Program-made: the position numbers and the translations under genes
The notes under the pieces: model-generated
What the model was told of the DNA's origin: nothing
What the model saw: only the letters and a program-made list of their open reading frames with translations
Databases searched by the model: none
NCBI GenBank assembly: GCA_036362985.1
Contig: JAYGXS010000009.1
Location: forward strand, 25,615,260 to 25,679,259
Direction: 5' to 3'
Source: Ligula intestinalis
Lineage: Eukaryota > Platyhelminthes > Cestoda > Diphyllobothriidea > Diphyllobothriidae
Length of the DNA stretch: 64,000 nt
Shown here: in pieces, positions 33,668-46,400 of the stretch
How positions within the stretch are numbered: position 1 is the stretch's first letter
Layout: every line of letters begins with the position of its first letter

Positions 33668-36180
33668 TAGATGCCTAGCAAGCTTGCTATCATTATGAAC
33701 GGATTCACGCCTAAGTATTCGTCCCCCTGTCCGCTCTACTCTGTGTAACCGACTATCAAGCCTTCGGATTTAACGCAAGATCCTAACCTCACCAGCACTT
33801 CAGAAAAAAACGGCAAAGGCTGCGTTCGATGACCAGCTTTTTTGTGCAGACAGTCTGCTTTAAGTTAGTACCTGTGCTGCCATAATGGCAAATTTCAGTC
33901 TGCCGTTTGGCAGCATGGGTATAGTACGTGGTTATCCAGCAATAGCTGATGAAATTCGGCTAAATTGTGTACATCAAATATTGGTCTATGCCTATAGACT
34001 TTGACTAATCTAATCTGTACCGAGCATAGAAATTAATTTCTAAGGAAAGTCAAAAGAAGCTGAATTGTTTTTTTTTTTTATCGCAAGCGCCGGATTTCTA
34101 GACAGTCAGAATGACTTTTGATTTTGAGAGGCCAAAGTTCGGCTAAAAAATTATACTGATTAACAGACTTTTCCTCAAGCCCATTCGCCTATACGTGGAC
34201 TTAGTGAAAACTATACAGACATACTGGACCAATTTTCAATGTACTTGTTGGCTTGATCTGGATAGTGGGCTGAACGATATTTCACGCAGTCTACATACTG
34301 GTGAGAGACAGAAGCAAGGCCCTTCGAAACGTCCTTGCACAGAAAATCATCATGGGATGCCCACTTGTCTTCGCTTAATCTAACTTCTTAGTGCCAATCT
34401 ATGACAGGGCCGATGGAATACATAACAAGCATTCATGCTTTGGATTCCCAATTTTACCGTTCACTCGTGATCAACCTTTTTGATCTTTTACCTCGTACGC
34501 AATTTGTACTGAGGGCCCAAAAAAGGAATTTGATGTGAACCTTTGATTTTCTTAATCGGCCACAGATAAGCCGATCTCCGAAGCATTTATTGTATTCAGT
34601 CGGGCTTTTTCTCCCGTTCCCCAATCGATAAGAAAAGCACCGTGTTCTAATTCACCACGCTTTCACTCATGTGAACTTAAATGGGAACAAGAACGTGCCA
34701 CCAGGTAATAGGCAAACATATCGCTGGATGCAGGAAGAAAGACAATATGTCAAACTACGGAGGTAACATCAGAGATACGGGCGTCCAGTAACTCCCGCCT
34801 GATCTCGCTACCAGTTGGTTTCGCCAGTCGTGTGCAAGCAAGCTTTAATTGATAACATTTCTTCAGATTGTGAACACACCATTTGGCTGTCTATTAGCGA
34901 GCTGAGTCATCTCATGGTCTGGCCTGTATATTTGAAGTAACAATTGTGACATGGAATCTGATACATTGCCACTTTGCTCTACTGTATCCAGTATGACCCT
35001 CGTCCACATTACTCATACGCACAACAGCCTCTGAGCTGTGTGCGTGGTGTCCGTGCCAAACACTAAAGCAGTGCATTCTGTCCTTTCTGATGCATTTTTA
35101 TGCACAGCAATTGGCATCAAATCGCTGATTGCTCTCGTTCATTTGTACTTGGTACGCGCCTACAAAGAGTGCCTCTGGTTCCCTTTTTCAATAAATATTT
35201 GAATCCACCTATCAATTCTGTCTGACTACAAAGGTTTCCAGACTATAAGGGTTCATGATTCCCTGTAGTCAGATCCCACTCATTATTCTAGCTGTCGAAA
35301 CTGCTAACTTTGGCAATTATTCCATTGCAAGTAGCGTTGTTTTCTCTTTAAGGTATATGTCTTGCCATATTGATAGAGACGTTGCTCAAATTCCAACAAA
35401 TTTGCCTTCTGAGTCATAGACAAACGGAGATCGATCAGTAGGGTAACCGGAAAACGCGTCGACCATAGCCCAGTAATAGATCACCATAAACGGAATTTGT
35501 AGGTCCATCTGCTAATTCTGTCAATGACATATAATCTGCGGTTGTGGGAACCTTGCCCATTCGTCTATAGGTAGCCCTTAAAAATATTGTCAATGAGTTG
35601 AGCATTGAAACTCACTCTAGGGGCGATAGAAAGTCAATTTCACAGATACAAGCATTGCATATCAATCGTGTTCTGCATCAAGTGTCACAAAGCACCCCCC
35701 GCAACATAACCATTTTTTCCAAAGTTTTAGGAGTAGCTCTGATTAGTTAGTACACTTCCCTTAATTAAACGATTCTTATATTTAGTATGATTTTATGCTA
35801 TATTTTTCGACAGGTTAATCTTGTCCCAATCATAAGCAACTCGCAGTTTTGCAACTTTTAGCAGCTTCCATGGGATGATCTCTGGGATACAATGGCAATG
35901 ACACTTAAATGTTTTACTATTGTTTCAAACCAATTATTGAAAAATGTTTATGACGAGAATTAGAAAAATATCATTATTTCTTCTTCCTATGAAGCGGGGA
36001 GCTCCAGGTTACGCTCATAGAGCGTCACATATTCCTGAACTTTGCCAACAGAAAGCGAGTATTTTATTCCCGGCAAATTAACCGTTCTGCCCCCACCGTA
36101 CTCAGTTAAAAATCCCGTGTAATTCAACACTTAGGGCTCTTGAAGTATGAATTGATTACGCCGAATAACTTGTTAATAGC
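33668..36180. other. No recognised feature
   Basis: AT-rich sequence with short frames only. A small imperfect inverted repeat (GTCTGACTACA / TGTAGTCAGA) lies at about 35219-35275. Confidence 0.4.
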
Positions 36181-36225
36181 CGTTCTGATGTCCCTAGTCT
36201 TTGTCGATTATCGATATCCTTATCT

Positions 36226-36263
36226 GTCTCTGATGATGGACTCGATTTAAAGTTCGAAACTTG
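36226..36263 (+). ncRNA. Hammerhead ribozyme-like motif, second subfamily
   Basis: CTGATGA (36230-36236) and GAAA (36256-36259) are intact. They are joined by a stem II that pairs GGACT with AGTTC. The stem III/cleavage segment (CTTG) puts G where the cleavage nucleotide must not be G, and stem I does not pair, so it is probably inactive. Confidence 0.45.
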
Positions 36264-36320
36264 AAACTGGTAAATATTTTGTTCCACGAACACATCTTCT
36301 CTGATTACTTCTCAGTGCTT
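36226..36320 (+). mobile_element. PLE tail of a second subfamily
   Basis: A hammerhead-like motif is followed by TAAATATTTTGTTCCACGAA and CACATCTTCTCTG. This tail type (GTTCCACGAACACATCTTCTC) resembles PLE ends in layout but not in detail. No coding part was found. Confidence 0.4.
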
Positions 36321-37048
36321 AATTGCTCATAGCTACGTGAGCTTACGAATGTCTTTTTGTCCTGGAGAATAAAGCTGCAAATAAAGCATGCACTTCCATT
36401 CCGTGCTAAGGATAAAACACTTCACGCCACTCTCATTGGATTTATCATAATTCCACCCAAGAAGGTAATGCCCTTTGTTTCCAGTGCACCAGTGAGCAGT
36501 GCTTGGGGATCATCAGTAGGGGGGGGGGGACTGGACCGAATTTTTGTTACTTCAACAAATCCTCATGCTCTCGAGGCAAGCTTCTTATGGCTATTAACAC
36601 AATCTACATCTGCTAGAAGACAGAAGTAAGATAAAAATTAAAAACTTGATTTTCCGACGACTTATTCAAAGTTCCATCTGCACAAAAGGACAATGGCAAA
36701 TCAATAAATCAGTGAACCTATGAAGTGTCTCAGAATAGGTTGTCCGTTCGCGATTTCCACAAACCGTCCTAGGAAAATCACATATATGTGTATATTGTGA
36801 GGAAGACGTTAGGCATTGCTCGTAACATTATACAATGTATGTTGGCCATGCTATTTATTTTGTCAGCAGCATTCATGACTGCACGGGTATGCTTATTTCA
36901 GGATCTTCATAAAATAAAATCTAGAAACATTTTACAGATCAAAATATGTTCTTCTTCACATACAAAAAAGTGGACGCAATTTTCTACCACATGAGTACAA
37001 GAAAGGAGTATATTCGTGCGTGTTTTTAATGAAACATATTTGAAGGTA

Positions 37049-37826
37049 CAGGGTGTTCCAGAAGTAACTGACCCTTTTGATTTGCCAATAAAACAAAATA
37101 TTAACGCTAGGATATTGAAACTTGTTTTATTCGAAAGAAAAACCTTTTTATGCTTTATTAGAGCTAGGCTTTTGAATATAATGTCTTTTAACTAATGGCC
37201 ATTGTTGTTTGGCAACTTACGGTTCGTTTCTTTGTCGTTTTTATAACACTCCTTACTGTATCAGGCGATAGTTGTCTTATTTCAGAAAAAATTTTGTTTT
37301 TAAGTTCTTTCAGATTTTTTTGATTTGTTACATAAACCCTTGACTTTAGGTACACCCATCAGAAGGAATCGCATGGGGTCAAATCTGGAGATCAAGGGGG
37401 CCAAGGAATGTTACTGAATCGTGAAATCAAATGATTTGGAAAGCACTCATTGAACAATATCATCCTTTCTCTTGCTGCATGGGCCACGGCTCCATCCTGT
37501 TGAAACCTATTATTGTGTAGGCCATGTCTCTCAATTGCAGGAATTAGAAATTCGCTTATCATAAATCGGTATTTTTACCATTAACTGTTACTGTTGCGCC
37601 ATCATTATTTTCAGCAAAGTATGGGCCAATCACATTGGACGCAGTTATTCCGCACCAACTGTCACACGAAGAGAATGCAGCAGCCTTTCTTGAATTTCTC
37701 TTGGATTTCCATCGCACCGAATTCTAGAATTATGCCTTTCGAATAAAACAAGTTTCAATATCCTAGCGTTAATAGTTTTCGTTTTATTAGCAAATCAGAA
37801 GGGTCAGTTACTTCTGGGACATCCTG
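37049..37826 (-). mobile_element. Mariner/Tc1-type DNA transposon remnant, 778 bp
   Basis: TA target duplications (37047-37048, 37827-37828) flank long terminal inverted repeats of about 85 bases, CAGGGTGTTCCAGAAGTAAC on the left and its near-complement on the right. The - strand interior keeps pieces of a mariner-superfamily transposase: QDGAxAHAARE, then FPNHLISR and PWPPRSPDLTPCD, then a tail SVIKT...KRTVS. The N-terminal DNA-binding half is missing, so this is a deletion derivative that could move only with transposase from elsewhere. Confidence 0.8.
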
Positions 37827-38339
37827 TACAACGGAACTGCAAATAAATTAATAAACGTTACACCACATATGCAGGCATCTTTTACAGATTATAGGTTCCA
37901 CAAGCAGCCGAAACGAGGTTTGTTCAAAAGACGGCGTTTTCGCCTGACTGAAATATCTTAGAAGTAGCCTGCACGATATCACAACCCTACATATGTAAAC
38001 GTTTTGAAATGAAACTGCATTTGCTAATTTCCCTGCATATATTTCAAAAGGTAGCACACTTACTGTAACAGCGTAAAATGGAGCTAGTTTATGCTGTGAT
38101 ATCCGTTGGATTGATTTACTCATATCCTCCTGTACAGGTTTTTTCACCAAATTCTTCTTTAAATGCACGTATGCTAGAAGAGTCACATTAATGAAGATTT
38201 GCTGTCCTTTAGATAGGTTTTCGCCTGGCCGCAACTTCTGTCTAGCTAATTGAAACGTTTTTGTTCTGGCAAAACAACGGGTGTTTAGAAATAGCCATTC
38301 AACACAAAAATTCCGCAAAAATTCCCATGGTTAATATTA

Positions 38340-39064
38340 GAAGTCAGTTTTTGGCAAACAATTGTTTTCAGCAACTCTTCATCAGACCAAAAATTTGCAA
38401 GGGAAATTAACGCTGTACATCACAATAAAAGTTTGAATAGGTAGAAAAATCAATAACTATCTAACACGGGCGCTGATTGGCCAACGCGGACTATGTCAGT
38501 TTGCGCATGTAGGCCATGTCAGCGTGTTGGTTGAGGGATTGTCGCTTGTTGGTAGGGGCGAAATCCTATCGCCCCCGGGTGTTGGTTTAGGCCATGGTTG
38601 TGACAGAGCTTGTGCCAGAGTCTTCTCACAACACAGCACTGGATTTGCTAGCCTTATAGCTACTGCTTCGGCTATTGCAAGCATCCGTTGGTGTAGGCCT
38701 TTTGAAAAATTAGGTGGTTTCCTGTAGACCACCTGAAAGGCTTCGTTAGTATCGATTCGATGGTTCGTATCGACTAGATGTGCGAGAATAGCACTCGAGA
38801 TCGATCTAGTTTCACCTTTACTTAGCCAGGTCAGTATGTGCTCACGTACCCTCTTTTCGAGACGCCTCATTGTACGGCCGATGTATCCCGCTCCACAGGA
38901 GCAAACTGACATAGTCCGTCTGGCCAATCAGCGCCCGTGTTAGATAGTTATTGATTTTTCTACCGATTCAAACTTTTATTGTTATGCACAGCGTTAATTT
39001 CCCTTGCAAATGTTTGATCTGATGAAGAGTTGCTGAAAACAATTGTTTGCCAAAAACTGACTTC
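38340..39064 (-). mobile_element. Penelope-like element: GIY-YIG remnant between inverted tails
   Basis: The central - strand frame (38496-38927, 143 codons) is a PLE endonuclease: SCGAGYIGRTMRRLEKRVRE, AILAHLVDTNHRIDTNEAF, then RMLAIAEAVAIRLANP. GYIGRT is the YIG block, Glu/Arg positions are present, and the RT is absent. On both sides lie near-identical inverted repeats of about 165 bases (38340-38504 and 38901-39064), including CAATCAGCGCCCGTGTTAGA and CTGATGAAGAGTTGCTGAAA. The element is thus a 725-bp unit with tails facing outward at both ends. Confidence 0.8.
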
Positions 39065-40718
39065 CAACACAAAAATTGTTTCTCGTTGCAGCAAGGTGAT
39101 GGAAATAACGCTTACAAATCGAGCAGTGTCGGAGTTTTCACGCAGCTTTTTTCCTATTTTCCTTTGGATTCGGTCCTGTTCTGGATGGTCAGTGGACCAG
39201 ATATGACCATTCTACTTTCTAACTCTCCCTGCGTCTTTCCTCAATACACAAGTGACACTGGGGGATGTTCTCGTGACCTCTGCGAACTTCTCGTGTGACC
39301 CTAAGGATATTGATAAAACCGTGATGGGCCTCCCTGACATGCTTCAAACACTCTCAGCAGCAGGCCATCCGATTTCTATATACTCTACCCCCCCTCCTCT
39401 CTCCCCCCCCCCTACGGGCGACAGTTTTTCTTTTTAAAATCCCCAAAATTGCATTCACACCCCTTCTGGACAATGCCTAAGAAGTTTTTTCACTCCATGC
39501 TCTTTTTATGCAGTTCCATTACTGGCAACGTCACATGTTCTGTTGAACCAATGCATTTCATGCCTGCTCTGTAGCAATAAGGAGTTCAAAGGTATTAACC
39601 TATATTTCCCTCAATTAACCTGACCAGACCTGTACGGCTGCGCTTATATTTGTTTATGTAAATTGTGTTTGCTTCTACACTGTCCATTTCACCAAATTGT
39701 AAGGTCAAACTCTGACAACCAGTCATTGTTATAATGCCTGTTGATTTCCTTTTATATTTAAAATGAACTAATAACCCCTTCTGATGATCCTTTATCGGGC
39801 ATTTTTTGCTTTCCGCTGACATGTCGGTCGGCAGAATTTTCCCAGAGAAAATTAGACCAATTACATGCAGGCCTGACGGAAATTTTGCGGTAGTGGCCCT
39901 TGGCTATGCCTATTCGTGCGACAGAAACGCGCTGAGCTCCCAGGGGATGCAAGCCAGTAAGTTCCTTTGACTGACACGTCGATAAATACAGTAGATTACA
40001 TATCTGATGAAAGGTTGGAGAATGGGTGATTTAAGAAACTTTTCAGGTTGCTTATTTAGTTCATTGGATTGACTTGAGGCTCAAAATGATGCTTCCCACA
40101 ATTAAATTCCGTCCAGCTCAGTAAACTTGGCAAAAATAGAGGCGAAAATGGGCGCAATCCAGCGTTGGTTGATATCCGAGGAATTTCCTACGCTATGAAA
40201 GGTTGCGGAAAAGAACTTATGGTGCATGCATATTGCACGCTAAAGGAACATTCATGAAGAGCAGGAACTTTTTTATAATATCTGTTCCCAAAACGGAAAA
40301 TTTTGTTTTGCATCCATAAAATTGAGGTCAGTGTAAGTATGAGATCGCGCATTATTTTCGGAAAAAGAAGAAAAAAGTTAGATAAAAAGATTGTATTTTG
40401 CAAATCTGCCAAGATTTGTGCCATAAAATTTAGAAATAAGCTTTTGAGGCTGTTATGCGCTATACCTCAAAAATAAGTGTATATTATATATTTGAAGGGT
40501 TGCAGGGAAGGAATGCGTATGAGGACTTTATTAGTATGCAGTATTTAAAACGATTGTACAGTCAAAAAAAGTTGAAGACAGTTACCATAACACGCCGTTG
40601 ATGTAATTGCCACTGGGCTCTGCGTTTGTTATGGTAGAACTGAGCCTTGAAGTACTCTAATATACTGAAAAATGGATGCGGAAGAAGGCAGGTCGAGCAC
40701 CAGATCAATTGATTTATT

Positions 40719-40762
40719 GTTCTGAGCTTTCGAACACTTACAGGTGTCCATCTTCAGAGATG
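40719..40762 (-). ncRNA. Hammerhead ribozyme motif, left palindrome arm
   Basis: It is the mirror copy of the motif at 41774-41815, with an identical sequence on the - strand. Confidence 0.6.
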
Positions 40763-41773
40763 AGAAAGCAACCAAAAAACGAGGATAATTATAGTGGCCA
40801 AAGGCCAATCAAATGCCAGAAATCGTCAGGTTATCAATGGATTAGAAACAGCAAATGATAAAAGGGGGGTGGGGGAGGAGGTTAATTAGCTGTCACCGGG
40901 ATCGGAGGGGTCGGAGGGGCAATTATGTTGGTGTAGGCGAATAAGCTGTCCGCGGGGCTGGGGGTCATGAACAGCAATTAGTATGCCGCCTTGTCACCCG
41001 GTAGAGGGCCCTGGTAACGCTGCCTCCTCTTCCAGCCGGTTTGTTGTGGTTTTCTGTTCGCTTGCCATTCTTACGTTTGATTTGGCTTCGTCCCGACCCT
41101 TTCTAACGTAGTGGCGCAATACTTTGTAGGCCGCTGGCAGGTCCAGATGCCTGTTGACTGAGTTGGCATCTGAGTACCATGCCTCGAGTGTCAGCCTTTC
41201 GGTTTTTGAGGTTCCTCGGCCTACGATGGTCGCCCCTTGGAGATCAAAGTTATGGCCAGTTTNNNNNNNNNNAAACTGGCCATAACTTTGATCTCCAAGG
41301 GGCGACCATCGTAGGCCGAGGAACCTCAAAAACCGAAAGGCTGACACTCGAGGCATGGTACTCAGATGCCAACTCAGTCAACAGGCATCTGGACCTGCCA
41401 GCGGCCTACAAAGTATTGCGCCACTACGTTAGAAAGGGTCGGGACGAAGCCAAATCAAACGTAAGAATGGCAAGCGAACAGAAAACCACAACAAACCGGC
41501 TGGAAGAGGAGGCAGCGTTACCAGGGCCCTCTACCGGGTGACAAGGCGGCATACTAATTGCTGTTCATGACCCCCAGCCCCGCGGACAGCTTATTCGCCT
41601 ACACCAACATAATTGCCCCTCCGACCCCTCCGATCCCGGTGACAGCTAATTAACCTCCTCCCCCACCCCCCTTTTATCATTTGCTGTTTCTAATCCATTG
41701 ATAACCTGACGATTTCTGGCATTTGATTGGCCTTTGGCCACTATAATTATCCTCGTTTTTTGGTTGCTTTCTC

Positions 41774-41815
41774 ATCTCTGAAGATGGACACCTGTAAGTG
41801 TTCGAAAGCTCAGAA
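41774..41815 (+). ncRNA. Hammerhead ribozyme motif, complete core
   Basis: CTGAAGA at 41778-41784 fits CUGANGA. Stem II GGACAC/GTGTTC is six base pairs (one G-U) closed by a short loop. GAAA is at 41804-41807. AGCT forms the minimal stem III, and C41811 is the predicted cleavage nucleotide. Stem I is three pairs, TCT/AGA. Every core position is consensus. The very short stem III is the type known for PLE hammerheads, which usually need a dimer to cleave. AATAAATCAA follows, as in the other PLE tails. Confidence 0.65.
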
Positions 41816-41999
41816 CAATAAATCAATTGATCTGGTGCTGGCCCTGTCTTTTTCCTCATCCATGCAAGTTCCTGGATCGCGAACCTTCGCATTCATTCGG
41901 GATACTGAAAAATGTTCGATTTAAAAAAGAAAAGTTATCTCTTTCATTTATAACAAAAGATGTGTCCATACTGTTTAGGGAAATCAATAAATTGGCCAA

Positions 42000-43264
42000 A
42001 ATTTCCCATTCTGATCTTGACTTAATTTTCAAAAAAATAAAGCACGCCGATATCAGATGCCAAAATATATAACTAAAGCTATTTTTCAAGAGGTAACTTG
42101 CAATAGAACAATTTCAATCAATCCTTGGCATATTCGTTCGCGAATTTTGCTGTTGACCTTCATTCTTCTCAGCAATGAGTTAACATGTTTGGGTAGTTCT
42201 GAAACCATGGCACACACAGGCAGTTCCTAAAGAAAAAATGTTTAAAAGCTCGTTATGTAGGTAAAGGCTTTTACATTATATCTTATTTTGAAGGTGTGGG
42301 TAAGCATGTCGAAAAATTCATCACTTACTGGCAATCGACTGAAGTTAGCGAAAATGGTAAAGTCTTTACTAGCATTTCAAGGAAGATCTGAACCTCTTCC
42401 TAAAAAAATATCAAAATAATTGCAAAAAATGTGGCGGAAGGCAATTACTCTCAGTGTAAAAAATAGTAAAATGGTAAAATGGCACCTGACAATGCCATTG
42501 AAATTTATTAGTCATTGACCGGCATGTCCGCACGTAAGCTTAAGAAACATATTATTCCTGTAATCTCCCAATGGGGCATATCAAGCGAAAACGTGGTTGT
42601 CTTTATCCAACGTAATTCAAGCAATGCATAAACGAAAGAAAAAACTAGCAGTTTTCGTGAAAACGTGTAAGAATGCTTACTCGAAATTTAGGCCGTTCGG
42701 TAACAGCCATGCGTTACATTGCACATGATATGAAAGCATATATATTTTTGAAATTTTTCAAAAAGTTTAATTTTTCAACGTAATTTTACTTGTGCTGCTT
42801 TACTTTCTCGGTGTTTTTGCATAACGAGGCTTATTTTACATGTTAAACGTAAGTTTAACTAATACGCCCGATTTCCAATGTTTCGGAAAAATTTGCACTT
42901 TGCTAAAAGACTGGTACTTCTATAAAACTTTAGATTCCTTCATAAATCACATTATGCCCTTTTAGGAAGAACAACCATTATTTTATTGCTGTAAGACTTT
43001 GGGGGCCACAACTTGGGCTGCGTTTGACTAAGGGGGAGTTACTTGTAAAAATTGTTCGATTTCATGAGATAGTGAATCTACTGTACGTACCCTTTATTGT
43101 TGAGGTCAAACTTCTACCCCCACCTCTACCACCAACAGCACCATCTGGTTGGCCGTTGCCAATGGTGATTCGGTTCGGTAAGTGGACCAATGCGGGTGCA
43201 GAAGGCGATTGGTGTTGGCTTTGTACACGACGATGACGACCGTCAGAGACAGACAGAAACTATC
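42000..43264. other. 5' flank of gene 2; AT-rich, no gene seen
   Basis: A sequence related to TTTCATGAGATAGGGAATCT, seen again near 46080 (-), 47040 and 49150, occurs at about 43055-43085. No obvious TATA box or other promoter could be assigned. Confidence 0.4.
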
Positions 43265-43439
43265 ATGCGGGGAGCACGTTTGCTCTGGCTGGTTCTGGTG
43301 TTAATGGGCCTTCTCTTTGTGCTCGGCGCCATCGCGTTGGACATCGCTGCGCTCGTTCTACAAAAGTGGGTGCGATGGGATTTCGCTGCGGCGTCCGGTA
43401 TTCCCTCGACGAGTCGTGGTCTCTTCTCATCATGTTCAG
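43265..43439 (+). CDS. Gene 2 exon 1: first membrane segment and GLF-x2-C
   Basis: It begins at ATG and encodes LLWLVLVLMGLLFVLGAIAL, then VRWDFAAASG and RGLFSSCS. It ends after one base of a Gly codon at TCAG|GTAGAT. The GLF-SSC motif matches the claudin-type GLW-xx-C with Trp replaced by Phe. Confidence 0.8.
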
Positions 43440-46400
43440 GTAGATAGTTTTGCCTTTTTTCGGCTATTCTGAATGCATTTGTTCGGACATATGTGTGCTT
43501 ATAGGCTGGGTGTAGCGTCTATCCGTCACTAACCTCTGTCATTTCTAATTACTACATTAAGTGACCGTCTTGATTAAATGCTAAGCTCAGTGGTGGCGTG
43601 TGCTCTGAATTAGGAAGGACTACGTACTGGGGTCGCTATACCGGTGGCCTAATCTCCTGATATTCCTGACGTATCAGCATGCCGACGTTTGAAGTTATTT
43701 CCTTTCGACTGCTCGTATCAATCCACGTCTCTAAAAAGCGATTTACTATGTCGTAGCCTGTTTTTCGTTTGCTTTTCGGTGACCTATTGAGTTCAAACAG
43801 ATGTTAAAAACATGTCCCCAAAATCCGTTGTTTCAGTCATTTGATAGCTCAATCATGTGGTCATCAGATTTATACTTGAAGTAATTGTTGCTTGGGTTTG
43901 TTTTGAAAAAGTTTCTTCATGTGAGATTTTTTAGACCGTAAATGTCCACTCAAATATCACCTTATCTATTCTTCTATTAATGTCCCTTATGTAGTAGGAA
44001 ATGTAGCCCACATCCAGTCTTTGATTTACTAAAGGTCCGTGTGATTTGCCTTAGTGCAAAGTATGCATTCTGTAGAATAAAAGTCCTTAATTCAAATACA
44101 AGGGTAGATCAGACAGAAAATTATATGTTAATTAGAAAGGCTTTTTAACATCAATGGAAAACCACATACTATATACGAAGTGATTACTTACCATGAGTGA
44201 TTTCTGCAAGCGATCAAAAAGACTTGCCTAAAAAAGCCAACATGTTGGCATGCCATAAATATCACCGGATGATGCAGCATGGTGACCAAGCTTCTCACTC
44301 AAAAACGCGTCTCAAAAGTTCCGTGAATATTTCATGGGGCCAGCCATTGACAGAAAGCAAAAACATTCTGTAGAGAGGTCTCGAAGTAAGCTGCATTATC
44401 CTAAGTGGCAATGATCTGTGAGCAATCCAATAAAAGTGTTACTAGATTGTCATTTGTGTAGAAAAATTAACGTTTTTGCGCGGTTGCTCTTCTTATAAAA
44501 ACGTACTTTTATCTGTTCTTGGAAACCTCAGCGAGTTTTTAGTTTGGAAGTTAGAAGGCCAAAACTAAGGTCCATCTTCACTGTTTGGGCAGGGCGTTTA
44601 TATCCTAGTGTCGTGCATATGTTGCCATATATCGACTATAATTATTAATCAATACGATGCATAGCGGTCATGTGAAGAAGCTAGTGGAAGATTTAGAAAC
44701 GGTCAATTGCGAGCCTAGGTGCTCCAACCCCAACGTTAAAAAGCTCTTTAAAACATGCAATAGCGTCTAGCAAGGCATATGAAGCTTTAAGGCTGAGAAA
44801 ATGAGTAATCTATCGGAGACTAATTTCTCGGCCCCCTTCTAATACAACTCGATTTAGAGTTTCGTTGTGTGTATCTATTAGGGTATCCACTTTCAATTCT
44901 AAACGTGTCATTTTGCTAACATTCTACAGTGAAGCCTCTGCGGCGAGTTGGAACTCACCGTGTCAGTGCAGGGAGCATCGCAACAGGTTTCCAGGCCGCT
45001 GACTTCGTCCAGCAGTGTGCCGACATTATGCAAGATAATCAAAGCTTACCGTCGCTGGTCGATGACTTTTATGTACAGTAATCGCTTCCTCGGTTTAGGA
45101 TAAAGGCGTCATTTTGGTGATGCCTTGTGCTCTGTTTGAATTTCTTTCGGAAAAACAATGCTTCAGTTACCAAAGAAATAGCCTATTTTGTTTAATATCA
45201 CGAAACAGAAGCTTTTGTTTCGATTCGTTGTGCTACAAAAGAGTATGCATATACGCAAGAAAAGGTTCAAATATGTCTCCTGGAACAGGTAAATTTGACC
45301 TTAAATTAGTGAAGATGAGCTGGAAGCAAGTGTAAGGACACGCATTGTTTTCTAGGAACAATGAACGTTGGCCTAGCAGACAGCCTCCAGGGTTGGCCTT
45401 GGAACAAAAGCTAATTCTATTAAACATAATGGATAGAGTTACGTCAGCGCTTTCCTTTTATGTTTTGCCTCATCCGTAAACTGTACATTGCTACTGGTTC
45501 TGGATTGCACGTTGAAGTGCCCTTCGTCGCCTGAGGGAAATCACATATTGCGTTCCTGCCCATGGGCGGAAGAAGACAAATGTATTCATGTATTCTATCA
45601 GCGTGTTTAAGGTAAAAATGGAACGTGCGAAAATATCCGAGGTCGGACTGAAAGCGGACATGATGGCACATGCCGGGGTTGTCGTCTCTAAAACCATGGG
45701 TTTTGCTTCGTTACTTGATCGTACATTTGGCTTTGACTTCCATACTCGATGCTGCGGTCTGCATACTCAACACGGAAGTCTTGCAGGAAAACCAAAATGT
45801 GAATGGGCTGAATCAGGCATAAAATCATTTTTTCGCTGCAAATAAAAGCTGCTAAATGGGCTTCGGCGACCCTTTAATCCAATACTTTTTCGAAATCGGC
45901 TGACATTGCACACACAAAATTGTTTGTGCAATTAAACTAGTCGGCTTCAATTTTATGATTAAGGTGGCTAAACGAGAAAAAATTTTCTAAATGTAGTCCT
46001 TGCGTAAAATTCGGGCCTCTGCCAGCGACAGATAAACTGAACGAAAGACTGACTATAGGTAGGTACAGTGGACTCCCTATCTCATGAAACGTCACCCGGA
46101 ATTGTGAAATGCGTTTTCGATTTGAACATATTAATTACGTATGGTTGTAATAGAGACGATCACGTAACCTAATCTCGACATATTTTCGTCACATCTGGAT
46201 GCCGGATTTTGAAAGAGCTTCTTCCTGACCGCTAAGTTAAAGTATGTACTATAGAAAGGAGCTACTTATGTAGTATGCCTTTCTGTCATTGATTTTGATT
46301 GCCTTTATAGATTCAAATATATTTTTTGAAAACAATGCAGGACAAAAATTATTTCTTGTACTCGTTAGGTAGCAAATTACGCCTTTTTTAAATTTTATAA

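Larger units (their letters stand above)
40676..41882. repeat. 567-bp palindrome of PLE ends across an N gap
   Basis: Arms 40696-41262 and 41273-41839 are reverse complements with no mismatch in the parts I compared. A 10-base N gap lies at the centre. Each arm encodes the C-terminal end of a PLE endonuclease (GATIVGRGTSKTERLTLEAW, then NRHLDLPAAYKVLRHYV), followed by a 3' region and a hammerhead. Just outside the arms the two sides are related but clearly diverged (for example GGTCGAGCAC versus the complement of GTGCTGGCCC). Either this is a recent inverted insertion or an assembly fold-back at the gap. Confidence 0.85.
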
